36,091 nt of DNA from an uncultured Eubacterium sp. (GTDB taxonomy: Bacteria > Bacillota > Clostridia > Lachnospirales > Lachnospiraceae). Under the pieces are notes generated by a model. That model was not told the DNA's origin, did not search any database, and saw only the letters and a list, made by a program, of their open reading frames with translations. Within the stretch, counting starts at the first letter, position 1. Every line of letters starts with the position of its first letter. Both the position numbers and the translations under genes were made by a program. Of this stretch, positions 23,732 through 31,549 are shown piece after piece. Location of the stretch: the NCBI RefSeq assembly GCF_934295145.1, contig NZ_CAKRAS010000032.1, positions 1-36,091 on the forward strand, given 5' to 3'.

Positions 23732-25009
23732 ATGATACTTTTGATAAAAAACGGAACCGTGATCAATCCGGGAGACAAGACAATCACAAAGGCAGATGTT
23801 CTGGTAAAAGACGGAAAAGTGACAAAGATTGCGCCGACGATAAAAGAAAAGGCAGATGATACGATCGATGCAAAGGGATGTTATGTAATGCCTGGATTTA
23901 TTGATCTGCACGTACATTTACGTGATCCGGGACTGGAGTACAAAGAGGATATTCAGACCGGCGGAGCGGCTGCACTGCATGGGGGATTTACCACTATCGT
24001 GGCAATGCCAAACACAAAACCGGTGGCAGACAAACCGGATGTGATCCATTATGTCAAACACAAAGCCGAGGCAGTGACAAAAGTGCATGTATTGCAGGCT
24101 GGCGCGGTGACAAAGGGACAGAAAGGCGAGGAACTTGCAGATATCCGTGGAATGGCAGCAGCAGGAAGCCCGGCCATCAGTGAGGATGGAAAATCTGTTA
24201 TGAACGCACAGCTTTACCGGGAAGGAATGAAAATTGCAGCAGAAGAAGGAATGGCAGTGTTGGCACACTGTGAAGATATTAACATGGTACATGGTGGTGT
24301 GCTGAATGCGGATGCAAAATCAAAAGAGCTTGGTTTTGCTGGTATTACAAACTCTGTAGAAGACGTTATCGTGGCAAGGGATATCCTGCTGGCAAAAGAA
24401 ACCGGTGTGCGTTTGCATCTGTGCCATTGCTCTACAAAAGACAGTGTGCGCATGGTAGAACTGGCAAAAGAAGAAGGACTTCCGGTGACTGCAGAAGTCT
24501 GCCCGCATCATTTCTGCATGACTTCTGATGATATCACAGAGGATGATGCAAATTATAAAATGAATCCGCCACTTCGTACCAAAGAAGACGTGGAGGCGTT
24601 AAAGAAAGGTCTGGCCGATGACATCATGGATGTGATCGCAACGGATCATGCACCGCATGCAGCCAGAGAAAAAGAGCAGGGCATTCAGAAAGCTCCATTT
24701 GGAATTGTTGGATTGGAGACAGCAGCAGCCCTCACCTATACAGAACTGGTAAAACCGGGCATTCTTACTCCAATGCAGATGGCAGAGAAGATGAGTTACA
24801 ACCCTGCAAAAGTACTTGGTCTGGAAAAAGGTACCGTGGCAGAAGGAAGCCATGCGGATCTGACCATTTTTGATCCGGAGTGCGAGTGGGTGATCGATCC
24901 GGCAGAATTTTTATCCAAGGGTAAAAATACACCATTTGGTGGCAAGAAAGTGACTGGAAAGGTAAAAGCAACCATCGTAGACGGTGAGATTGCATATCTG
25001 GAGAAATAA
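23732..25009 (+). CDS. pyrC: Dihydroorotase (type I)
   Basis: A 425-residue amidohydrolase catalysing ring closure of carbamoyl-aspartate to dihydroorotate, step 3 of UMP synthesis. Metal-site motifs are DLHVHLRDPGLEYKED, HCED (with the preceding EDGKS), HLCHCST and ATDHAPHA. Length and the HLHVHLR motif fit class I dihydroorotases as in Bacillus. GAAAGGAAGG lies upstream of ATG 23732. It is the first gene of the pyr unit, 84 nt after hflX and 49 nt before pyrF. Confidence 0.93.
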   Translation: MILLIKNGTVINPGDKTITKADVLVKDGKVTKIAPTIKEKADDTIDAKGCYVMPGFIDLHVHLRDPGLEYKEDIQTGGAAALHGGFTTIVAMPNTKPVADKPDVIHYVKHKAEAVTKVHVLQAGAVTKGQKGEELADIRGMAAAGSPAISEDGKSVMNAQLYREGMKIAAEEGMAVLAHCEDINMVHGGVLNADAKSKELGFAGITNSVEDVIVARDILLAKETGVRLHLCHCSTKDSVRMVELAKEEGLPVTAEVCPHHFCMTSDDITEDDANYKMNPPLRTKEDVEALKKGLADDIMDVIATDHAPHAAREKEQGIQKAPFGIVGLETAAALTYTELVKPGILTPMQMAEKMSYNPAKVLGLEKGTVAEGSHADLTIFDPECEWVIDPAEFLSKGKNTPFGGKKVTGKVKATIVDGEIAYLEK

Positions 25010-25058
25010 TGCCAAGGGCATTCTTGAAAAAATATCATAAAGAGGAGAATAAAGTACA

Positions 25059-25979
25059 ATGATCAACAAGTTAGTAGAAAAAATTAAAAAAACAGGTGCA
25101 CCGATCGTAGTCGGCTTAGATCCGATGCTTTCTTATGTACCGGAGCATATTCAGAAAAAATCTTTTGCTGAGTATGGTGAGACACTGGAAGGTGCAGCGG
25201 ATGCAATCTGGCAGTATAACAAACAGATTATCGACAGCACATATGATCTGATTCCGGCTGTAAAACCGCAGATTGCCATGTATGAGCAGTTTGGTGTAGA
25301 AGGTCTGAAAGCATTCCAGAAAACCGTTGATTATTGTCATGAGAAAGATCTGGTTGTTATCGGTGATGTAAAACGTGGAGATATCGGTTCCACATCCGCA
25401 GCATATGCAGTCGGACATCTCGGAAAAGTGCAGGTGGGAAGCAAGACATACAGCACGTTCAATGAGGATTTCGCAACTGTAAATCCTTATCTTGGCACAG
25501 ATGGCATCAAACCTTTTGCAGATGTATGTAAAGAGGAGAAAAAAGGTCTGTTTATTCTTGTAAAAACATCCAATCCGTCCAGTGGTGAATTCCAGGATCG
25601 TCTGATCGACGGAAAACCGTTATATGAGCATGTAGCTGAGAAAGTTGCTGCATGGGGTGAGGATGTTATGGGCGATGAGTACAGCTACATCGGAGCCGTT
25701 GTAGGTGCTACTTACCCGGAAGTTGGTAAAGTATTACGTCAGGTAATGCCAAAGAGCTTTATTCTGGTACCGGGTTACGGCGCACAGGGTGGAAAAGGCA
25801 AGGATCTGACCCATTATTTCAATAAAGATGGTCTGGGCGCAATCGTAAACTCCTCCAGAGGTATCATTGCAGCTTACAAACAGGAGAAATACGCACAGTT
25901 TGGCGCAGAGAATTTCGCAGATGCTTCCCGTCAGGCAGTCATCGACATGATCGAAGATATCGCTTCCGCATTGAAATAA
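25059..25979 (+). CDS. pyrF: Orotidine 5'-phosphate decarboxylase (long, type 2)
   Basis: A 306-residue enzyme that decarboxylates OMP to UMP, the last step of the pathway. The active-site signature is GDVKRGDIGSTS (Asp-x-Lys-x-x-Asp). Other blocks are VVGLDPMLSYVPEHIQ at the N-terminus, FILVKTSNPSSGEFQD and VPGYGAQGGKGKD for phosphate binding. The length and inserts fit the type 2 (mycobacterial-like) family rather than the 230-residue type. It starts after AGAGGAGA and is followed 10 nt later by pyrK. Confidence 0.93.
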   Translation: MINKLVEKIKKTGAPIVVGLDPMLSYVPEHIQKKSFAEYGETLEGAADAIWQYNKQIIDSTYDLIPAVKPQIAMYEQFGVEGLKAFQKTVDYCHEKDLVVIGDVKRGDIGSTSAAYAVGHLGKVQVGSKTYSTFNEDFATVNPYLGTDGIKPFADVCKEEKKGLFILVKTSNPSSGEFQDRLIDGKPLYEHVAEKVAAWGEDVMGDEYSYIGAVVGATYPEVGKVLRQVMPKSFILVPGYGAQGGKGKDLTHYFNKDGLGAIVNSSRGIIAAYKQEKYAQFGAENFADASRQAVIDMIEDIASALK

Positions 25980-25989
25980 GGAGAACAAC

Positions 25990-26760
25990 ATGGCAGAAAA
26001 ATTTAAAGAGCAGGCAATTGTGATCAGCCAGGAGCAGATCGCTCCGGAAATCTACAGCCTGTGGATCAAGACAGATAAAATTGCGCAGTGTGCAAAGGCA
26101 GGACAGTTTATTTCCATTTACTGTGATGACGGAAGCAGATTACTTCCACGACCGATCAGTATTTGTGAAATCGACAAGGCAGATTCCGCACTGCATCTGG
26201 TATATCGTATTGCAGGTAAAGGTACAGCAGAATTTTCAGAAAAGCAGACGGGAGACCATCTGTCGGTGTTGGGACCGCTTGGAAACGGTTTCCCGTTAAA
26301 AGGGAAAAAAGCGTTTCTGATCGGTGGTGGAATCGGTATTCCGCCAATGCTGGAGCTTGCAAAGCAGTTAAATTGTGAGAAACAGATCGTCTTAGGATAT
26401 CGCAACAGCGATATGTTCCTTCTGGATGCGTTTAAAAAACAGGGCGAAGTATATATCGCCACAGAAGACGGCAGCGTTGGAACAAAAGGAAACGTACTGG
26501 ATGCGATTCGTGAAAATGCGCTGGATGCAGAAGTGATCTACGCATGTGGTCCGACTCCGATGCTTCGTGCGCTGAAAAACTATGCTGCCGAAAACAATAT
26601 CGAGTGTTGGATCTCTATGGAGGAGAAAATGGCCTGTGGTATCGGCGCATGTCTGGCCTGCGTATGCAAATCAAAAGAAGTAGATGGACATACAAATGTA
26701 CATAACAAACGTGTCTGCAAAGAGGGCCCGGTATTTTTAGCAGAGGAGGTAGAACTGTAA
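25990..26760 (+). CDS. pyrK: Dihydroorotate dehydrogenase B, electron-transfer subunit
   Basis: A 256-residue ferredoxin-reductase-like subunit that passes electrons from PyrD to NAD+. The FAD-binding beta barrel has LLPRPISICEI, the NAD domain has LIGGGIGIPPMLELA and YACGPTPMLRAL, and the C-terminal [2Fe-2S] cluster is held by four cysteines in the segments EKMACGIGACLACVCK and RVCKEGP. AAGGAGA precedes the start. Its stop codon overlaps the pyrD start by one base (TAATG). Confidence 0.93.
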   Translation: MAEKFKEQAIVISQEQIAPEIYSLWIKTDKIAQCAKAGQFISIYCDDGSRLLPRPISICEIDKADSALHLVYRIAGKGTAEFSEKQTGDHLSVLGPLGNGFPLKGKKAFLIGGGIGIPPMLELAKQLNCEKQIVLGYRNSDMFLLDAFKKQGEVYIATEDGSVGTKGNVLDAIRENALDAEVIYACGPTPMLRALKNYAAENNIECWISMEEKMACGIGACLACVCKSKEVDGHTNVHNKRVCKEGPVFLAEEVEL

Positions 26761-27662
26761 TGAACACAAAAGTAACAATTGCAGGAGTCACATTTGACAA
26801 TCCGGTTATGGTTGCCTCCGGTACTTTCGGCTCCGGTGAGGAATTTTCTGAATTTGTAGACTTGAATCGTCTGGGTGCAGTAGTCACCAAAGGTGTGGCA
26901 AACGTTCCGTGGCCGGGGAATCCGACACCGCGTATTGCAGAGGTGTATGGTGGCATGCTCAATGCTATCGGTCTGCAGAACCCGGGTATTGATGTGTTTG
27001 TCTCCAGAGATATTCCTTTTTTGAAAAAGTATGATACAAAGATTATCGTAAACGTATGTGGAAAATCCACCGAAGATTACTGTGAGGTGGTAGAGCGTCT
27101 GGCAGATCAGCCGGTAGATATGCTGGAGATCAATATTTCCTGCCCAAATGTCAAAGAGGGAGGAATCGCTTTTGGTCAGGATCCGAAAGCTGTTGAGGCA
27201 ATCACCCGCGAGGTAAAAAAACATGCAAAACAGCCGGTGATCATGAAACTGAGTCCGAATGTCACAGACATTACTGTGATGGCGAAAGCAGCAGAGGCAG
27301 GCGGTGCAGATGCATTGTCCCTGATCAACACGCTGACTGGTATGAAAATTGATGTTAACAAACGTACTTTTGCTATTGCAAACAAAACAGGAGGTCTGTC
27401 TGGTCCGGCGGTACACCCGATCGCAGTCCGCATGGTATACCAGGTAGCCAATGCTGTAAAACTTCCAATCATTGGAATGGGCGGTATCCAGAATACTGAG
27501 GATGCGTTGGAGTTGATACTTGCTGGAGCAACGGCAGTCAGTGTTGGAACAGCAAACTTTGCAAATCCGATGGTTACTATGGAAATTGTGGATGGTATTG
27601 AGCAGTACATGCAGATGCATGGGATTGTGGATATCAATGAACTTATTGGTTCTGTAAAATAA
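26760..27662 (+). CDS. pyrD: Dihydroorotate dehydrogenase B, catalytic subunit
   Basis: A 300-residue FMN-containing TIM barrel that oxidises dihydroorotate to orotate with PyrK. Visible are the N-terminal ASGTFGSGEE, GAVVTKG, NAIGLQNPG, the catalytic-cysteine loop INISCPNVKEGG, MKLSPNVTDI, and the phosphate-binding GMGGIQNTEDALELILAGA. Co-location with pyrK marks it as the class 1B, NAD-dependent type. The gene overlaps pyrK by one base. pyrB, pyrI and pyrE are not in the window. Confidence 0.94.
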   Translation: MNTKVTIAGVTFDNPVMVASGTFGSGEEFSEFVDLNRLGAVVTKGVANVPWPGNPTPRIAEVYGGMLNAIGLQNPGIDVFVSRDIPFLKKYDTKIIVNVCGKSTEDYCEVVERLADQPVDMLEINISCPNVKEGGIAFGQDPKAVEAITREVKKHAKQPVIMKLSPNVTDITVMAKAAEAGGADALSLINTLTGMKIDVNKRTFAIANKTGGLSGPAVHPIAVRMVYQVANAVKLPIIGMGGIQNTEDALELILAGATAVSVGTANFANPMVTMEIVDGIEQYMQMHGIVDINELIGSVK

Positions 27663-27681
27663 AATCTTGTTTGTCGTTTAA

Positions 27682-27881
27682 GGAACAAGATGAAAAAACT
27701 CCAATGCAGGCACGCCGGATTTTCTATCTTCGCTGCGCCGCTTATCTCCGACCGCTCCCGCGAACTCACCAACAGCAAAAGCAGCTGTTGCTTCAAACAC
27801 ACTCACGCGGTCGGGCTATGCTCGCTCCGATAACGGAAATCCGTCTACCGCCTCGCCTTGGAGTTTTTTCATCTTTGTTCC
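27682..27881 (-). repeat. Dispersed palindromic repeat, family A, copy 2 (complete)
   Basis: About 200 bp bounded by near-perfect terminal inverted repeats of about 23 bp: GGAACAA followed by GATGAAAAAACTCCAA on the left, and the same with one extra A on the right. The centre is the same CAACAGC/GCTGTTG hairpin as in copy 1, and the whole is in inverted orientation to 1-180. It starts 19 nt after pyrD. No coding potential and no clear target-site duplication were seen. Confidence 0.85.
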
Positions 27882-27944
27882 ATTTACACGACGGCACCGC
27901 GTGTCACGCATGCTTGCGAGTTGGTGTATTATAACTGCTATGCT

Positions 27945-28193
27945 GCATGCGCAGATTTTTAATTAGCTGAGTTACAGAGTTCAGAAAGATAGAGAATGAG
28001 AAGTATGAACGCAAAATAAGCATTCCCCCGCTTCAAGTGCGTAGAGCACTAAGCGGTGGGTAAGGGGGATGCTTATGTCAGTGGGAGTTAAAAGCTCTCA
28101 CTGACAGGTCGCAAAGCGACTGCGTTCATGAGCAAGTAGCGAAAGCGGATTGCGAATGTCCGCTTTACACATTTTGTCGCATGCGCAGATTTT
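27945..28193 (+). repeat. Direct repeat pair GCATGCGCAGATTTT around a cloverleaf-like element F
   Basis: The 15-bp sequence GCATGCGCAGATTTT occurs at 27945-27959 and 28179-28193. Between them, ATGAACGCA (28005-28013) and TGCGTTCAT (28121-28129) close a stem around three hairpins: 28020-28072 (stem GCATTCCCCC/GGGGGATGC with CGCTT/AAGCG and AGTGC/GCACT inside), 28077-28105 (GTCAGTGGGAG/CTCTCACTGAC) and 28109-28119 (TCGC-AAA-GCGA). A GCGGA/TCCGC hairpin follows near 28145. The element resembles a four-way-junction RNA or insertion; no gene was seen in 27882-28219. Confidence 0.6.
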
Positions 28194-28219
28194 CATTTTC
28201 CTTTTAGAGATTATGCAGA

Positions 28220-29374
28220 TTATTTCAGGTCGAAAAGGGAAATAAGATATGCTGCTAAAGCCTGTGGTTTATTTAGGTCAAAGACAGGAAGATGATTCTG
28301 GGTTGGTTCATACGGAAAATCGGAAACATAGGCAATGGTATTTTCGAGATTTCCGACCGGTGTTTCATTATAGCCCTTGCGCAGTAACTGGATTTTCGGC
28401 TGTGATCCGAATTTGTAACCTTCGATCAGAATCAGATCTGCATGTTCCACAGAGGATATCAGTTGATTCAGGGACGGTTCGCCTGAAGTATGGTTTTCCA
28501 GGCGTGCAGTCTGATCGGGACCGGCGAGGATCATTGTATCCACACCTGCTTTTCGCAGACGATAACTGTCTTTCCCAGGCTGATCAATTTCAAAACCGTG
28601 AGCATCGTGTTTGATCAGTGCAATGCGAAGTCCTTTTTCTTTCAGACAGGCTACCAGTTTTTCCAGATAAGTTGTTTTTCCGGTGCCTGATTTTGCAGAG
28701 AAGGAGACATAGGGAATGGTTTGTTCTGTTTGTGGAACAAAATCAGGTGGAAACAAGGCAGGCTGTTTTTCTGCCAGCATCTGCAAGGCATGATAGTAGG
28801 ACGGCATGTCGTTCATATTATAGAAATGCTCCTGCGGAACAAGGATGTCAGAGATGATGGTGTGTTCTGGTGTCAGGAGCTGGCGCAGACGATAGTTTTC
28901 TGCCTGTATCATGCGTTCGATATTTGGAAGACATGTTTTGGCATAGGCTGCAGAAAGTGGCTGTTTGCCTCGAGTCGGATGCATAAGCACGCAGGCATAT
29001 TTTGCAGGATCAGTGACAATGGATTGCGCTAACATCTGGCATAAGGAAAGAGCGGCATCTGTGTTTGTGAATGGGGCATCTACCGGTGTGAAAAACAGTA
29101 GATCTTCAGAAACAGCAGAAAGACAGCTGTATAATCCACCCAGAGGACCGATTTTTTCGACGCGGTCAGGAATAGCGGTACAGTTTAGTTTCGCTGCCTG
29201 ATTAATCCAAAAATCCGTCATTTCCGGAACGGATAAATATATTTTTTCGAAATTCGGGCGAAAGCGGCGCACCTGATATTCAATCAGGGTGTATTCACCA
29301 AAAGGCAGAAAAGCCTTGTTTGTGCCCATACGTGTGCTGAGTCCTCCGCATAGAAGGACAAGTGCGTGTGTCAT
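28220..29374 (-). CDS. mobAB: MobA-MobB fusion: molybdenum cofactor guanylyltransferase with P-loop adaptor
   Basis: A 384-residue two-domain protein. Residues 1-200 are a MobA-type nucleotidyltransferase that adds GMP to molybdopterin: LCGGLSTRMGTNK (8-20; the usual alanine of LAGG is cysteine), RVEKIGPLGGL (71-81) and the metal-binding TPVDAPF (96-102, D99). Residues 220-384 are a MobB-type GTPase with P-loop SAKSGTGKTT (226-235), LIKHDAHGF, GKDSYRLRKAGVD and LILIEGYK. The start follows AAGGAGATT. No other molybdopterin gene or molybdoenzyme is in the window. It is transcribed divergently from the NUDIX gene. No clear terminator was seen; the transcript runs into element F. Confidence 0.9.
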   Translation of the reverse strand: MTHALVLLCGGLSTRMGTNKAFLPFGEYTLIEYQVRRFRPNFEKIYLSVPEMTDFWINQAAKLNCTAIPDRVEKIGPLGGLYSCLSAVSEDLLFFTPVDAPFTNTDAALSLCQMLAQSIVTDPAKYACVLMHPTRGKQPLSAAYAKTCLPNIERMIQAENYRLRQLLTPEHTIISDILVPQEHFYNMNDMPSYYHALQMLAEKQPALFPPDFVPQTEQTIPYVSFSAKSGTGKTTYLEKLVACLKEKGLRIALIKHDAHGFEIDQPGKDSYRLRKAGVDTMILAGPDQTARLENHTSGEPSLNQLISSVEHADLILIEGYKFGSQPKIQLLRKGYNETPVGNLENTIAYVSDFPYEPTQNHLPVFDLNKPQALAAYLISLFDLK

Positions 29375-29411
29375 ATGATGAATCTCCTTGATTTGTTCAA
29401 ATAAATAATAA

Positions 29412-29472
29412 TTGAAAGAAATATTCTTTTGTGCTATCCTAAGTTCACGCAGTTATGATTTCTGCATAACTG
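29412..29472 (+). promoter_or_regulatory. Promoter and 8-bp palindrome upstream of the NUDIX gene
   Basis: TTGAAA (29412-29417) and TATCCT (29435-29440) are spaced by 17 bp, with a TGC extended -10. Directly downstream, CAGTTATG (29450-29457) and CATAACTG (29465-29472) form a perfect palindrome over the expected first transcribed bases, suitable as an operator or a leader hairpin. The 29473-29618 leader contains a short TTG-initiated frame of doubtful reality. Confidence 0.5.
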
Positions 29473-29618
29473 TACAAGTATCTTGAGAACCATAAGGTTT
29501 CAGAAATTCGGAAGCTCATATATCGAGTATATTCCAAATGATGAACAAAAAGCAATAGAAAAATGGGAGAGTTTGTACTTTGCAATTACTTATGGCAATT
29601 TAGAGGTAGGAGAAAATT

Positions 29619-30077
29619 ATGCGTCTTACAACGTTATGTTACATAGAAAAAGATGGAAAATACCTGATGCTTCATCGGACGAAAAAGAAAAATGATGAGA
29701 ATCATGACAAGTGGATCGGTGTTGGTGGAAAGTTTGAAGCAGGTGAAAGCCCTGATGAGTGTCTCATCCGTGAAGTAAAAGAAGAAACAGGACTGACTCT
29801 GACGAAATATCAGTTTCGTGGGATTGTAACGTTCTGTTCGGATGAATGGGAAGATGAATATATGCATTTGTTTACTGCAACAGCGTTTGAAGGAAAACTG
29901 GCAGAATGCAATGAAGGTACACTGGAATGGGTGGAGAAAGAAAAGGTGTTGTCACTTCCGACATGGGAGGGAGATCATCTGTTTTTAGAACGTCTGCTAT
30001 CTGGAAATCCGGCATTCTTTTCGTTAAAAGTCGAGTATGAAGGAGAGAGACTGGCGAAGTGGAAGTTTAATAATTAA
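29619..30077 (+). CDS. NUDIX hydrolase, 8-oxo-dGTP diphosphatase-like
   Basis: A 152-residue cytoplasmic NUDIX protein. The Nudix box is complete at residues 37-59: GKFEAGESPDECLIREVKEETGL, matching Gx5Ex7REUxEExGU. The N-terminal MRLTTLCYIEKDGKYLMLHRTKK and the DEWEDEYMHLFTA segment resemble MTH1/MutT-like enzymes, which remove oxidised nucleotides, but substrates of this family cannot be set by sequence. TAGGAGA lies 9 nt before ATG 29619. A bidirectional terminator follows directly. Confidence 0.88.
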   Translation: MRLTTLCYIEKDGKYLMLHRTKKKNDENHDKWIGVGGKFEAGESPDECLIREVKEETGLTLTKYQFRGIVTFCSDEWEDEYMHLFTATAFEGKLAECNEGTLEWVEKEKVLSLPTWEGDHLFLERLLSGNPAFFSLKVEYEGERLAKWKFNN

Positions 30078-30121
30078 AAATTCCCTGCTTTTTTGCGAAT
30101 GCAAATAGGCAGGGAATTTTT
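30076..30121. terminator. Bidirectional terminator between the NUDIX and GH13 genes
   Basis: AAAAATTCCCTGC (30076-30088) and GCAGGGAATTTTT (30109-30121) form a perfect 13-bp stem. U-tracts result on both strands. It separates two convergent genes. Confidence 0.88.
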
Positions 30122-30128
30122 GTGACAA

Positions 30129-31439
30129 TTAATGTTCACATTTCCAGAAAAATGCACTATACGGCGGAAGTTCGCTGCCACCACCAAAATCATGCATATT
30201 ACCTGTGATTAGGTCAACTGCGGTGCCACAGCCGGCATCGAAATGAGCAGTGTAAGGTTCACTGTCAGCATTAATTGCAACCAGTACACGTTCGGAATCT
30301 GTTTTTCGCTCAAAAATACACTGACGGTTTGTCAGTACGACAGAACGGAAATCCCCGTAATTTAACGCATTGCTTGCTTTTTTTGCAGCACCAAGTTTGG
30401 AAATCCATGCGGTCAGATCATTTTCTATTGGTGCATCGAAGCAGGCGCGTAATGCCGGATCACCGTCACTTTTGTTTGCTTTTGCACCCCATTCGCTTCC
30501 GTAGTAGACGCATGGGATACCTGGCATACCAAAACAGAGGGCATAGATCAGCGGAAGATGATGCTCATTGGTCAGATTGCTGGCAATACGGCTGACATCG
30601 TGATTGTCTACAAAGCAGAGCAAATGTTTGCCGCGGTAAAGTGTCCAGTTTTCCGGACCGAACTGACGCAGGAGAGAGTGTACGATCTCAAACATATTCA
30701 TGGAGTTGAAGCTGGAGAACAGTCCCTTGTAGCACTCATAGTTTGTGGCAGAATGTAACATGGAATCGTTCATCAGGCGGTTGTAATCGCCGTGAAGCAT
30801 TTCACCTACCAGGAAGAAATCTGGTTTCAGATTGTCACAGAATGCCCGGAGCTCCCTGACAAAATTTTCATCCAGACAGTAGGCCACATCCAGACGCAGA
30901 CCATCGATATCAAATTCCTCCACCCAGCTTCGGATACTGTCAAAAATATGCTGCTTGACATCCGGATGGCAGAGGTTCAGTTTTACCAGGTCATAATTGC
31001 CTTCCCATCCCTCATACCAGAGTCCGTCATTGTAGTTGGAATTGCCGTCAAAACTGATATGGAACCAGTCTTTGTACGGGGAATCCCAACGTTTTTCCAA
31101 CACATCCTGAAATGCCCAGAAGCCGCGGCCGACATGATTGAACACACCGTCTAATACGACTTTAATGCCTTCTTTATGTAATGCCTTGCAGACAGCAGCG
31201 AAGTCGTCATTTGTGCCGAGACGCACATCAATTTTCCGAAAATTTCTGGTATTGTATCCATGCGTATCAGATTCAAATACCGGTGAAAAATAAATGGCAT
31301 TCGCACCGAGATTTTTGATGTGTGGAATCCAGTCGATGACCTTCCGAATGCGAGGTGTCAGTACACCGTCATTTTCAAAAGGTGCTCCGCAGAAGCCCAA
31401 TGGATAAATTTGATAAAATACACTTTCGTAAGCCCACAT
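30129..31439 (-). CDS. Alpha-amylase family glycoside hydrolase (GH13), intracellular
   Basis: A 436-residue GH13 enzyme without a signal peptide, so it likely degrades imported maltodextrins or cyclodextrins in the cytoplasm. Conserved regions in order are DGVFNH (97-102), GLRLDVA (180-186, nucleophile D184), VGEM (211-214, acid/base E213) and FVDNHD (276-281, D278). A short C-terminal beta domain follows. It lacks the N-terminal CBM34 domain of typical neopullulanase/cyclomaltodextrinase, although the barrel (ESVFYQIYPLGFCGAP) is of that type. ATGAGGG lies upstream of the start. It is downstream of mscL but separated from it by a terminator, and no sugar transporter is adjacent. Confidence 0.88.
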   Translation of the reverse strand: MWAYESVFYQIYPLGFCGAPFENDGVLTPRIRKVIDWIPHIKNLGANAIYFSPVFESDTHGYNTRNFRKIDVRLGTNDDFAAVCKALHKEGIKVVLDGVFNHVGRGFWAFQDVLEKRWDSPYKDWFHISFDGNSNYNDGLWYEGWEGNYDLVKLNLCHPDVKQHIFDSIRSWVEEFDIDGLRLDVAYCLDENFVRELRAFCDNLKPDFFLVGEMLHGDYNRLMNDSMLHSATNYECYKGLFSSFNSMNMFEIVHSLLRQFGPENWTLYRGKHLLCFVDNHDVSRIASNLTNEHHLPLIYALCFGMPGIPCVYYGSEWGAKANKSDGDPALRACFDAPIENDLTAWISKLGAAKKASNALNYGDFRSVVLTNRQCIFERKTDSERVLVAINADSEPYTAHFDAGCGTAVDLITGNMHDFGGGSELPPYSAFFWKCEH

Positions 31440-31491
31440 AATTCAAGCCCTCATTTCTTAATACTCATTTTTAATTGTAAAACCTGTATAA

Positions 31492-31539
31492 AAAGTCTGT
31501 ATCTGCGCAGAGCCATTTTGCCGGACAGATACAGACTTT
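31492..31539 (-). terminator. Terminator downstream of mscL
   Basis: AAAGTCTGTATCTG (31492-31505) and CAGATACAGACTTT (31526-31539) form a perfect 14-bp stem. Read on the - strand it is followed by TTTTTATAC, and it lies 11 nt after the mscL stop. Confidence 0.85.
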
Positions 31540-31549
31540 ATGACAATAC

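Noticed and set aside
26580..27620. A 346-codon - strand frame opposite pyrK-pyrD
   Set aside because: It is antisense to conserved pyrimidine genes and has no recognisable domain.
27945..28193. CRISPR array or tRNA gene in the hairpin-rich gap
   Set aside because: There is only one pair of direct repeats, no regular spacing, and no tRNA anticodon arm or TTCGA-like T-loop.
29483..29695. A 70-codon TTG-initiated frame before and overlapping the NUDIX gene
   Set aside because: No ribosome site was seen and its second half overlaps the NUDIX gene in another frame; the first half looks mildly protein-like (EKWESLYFAITYGNLE) but is not enough to call.
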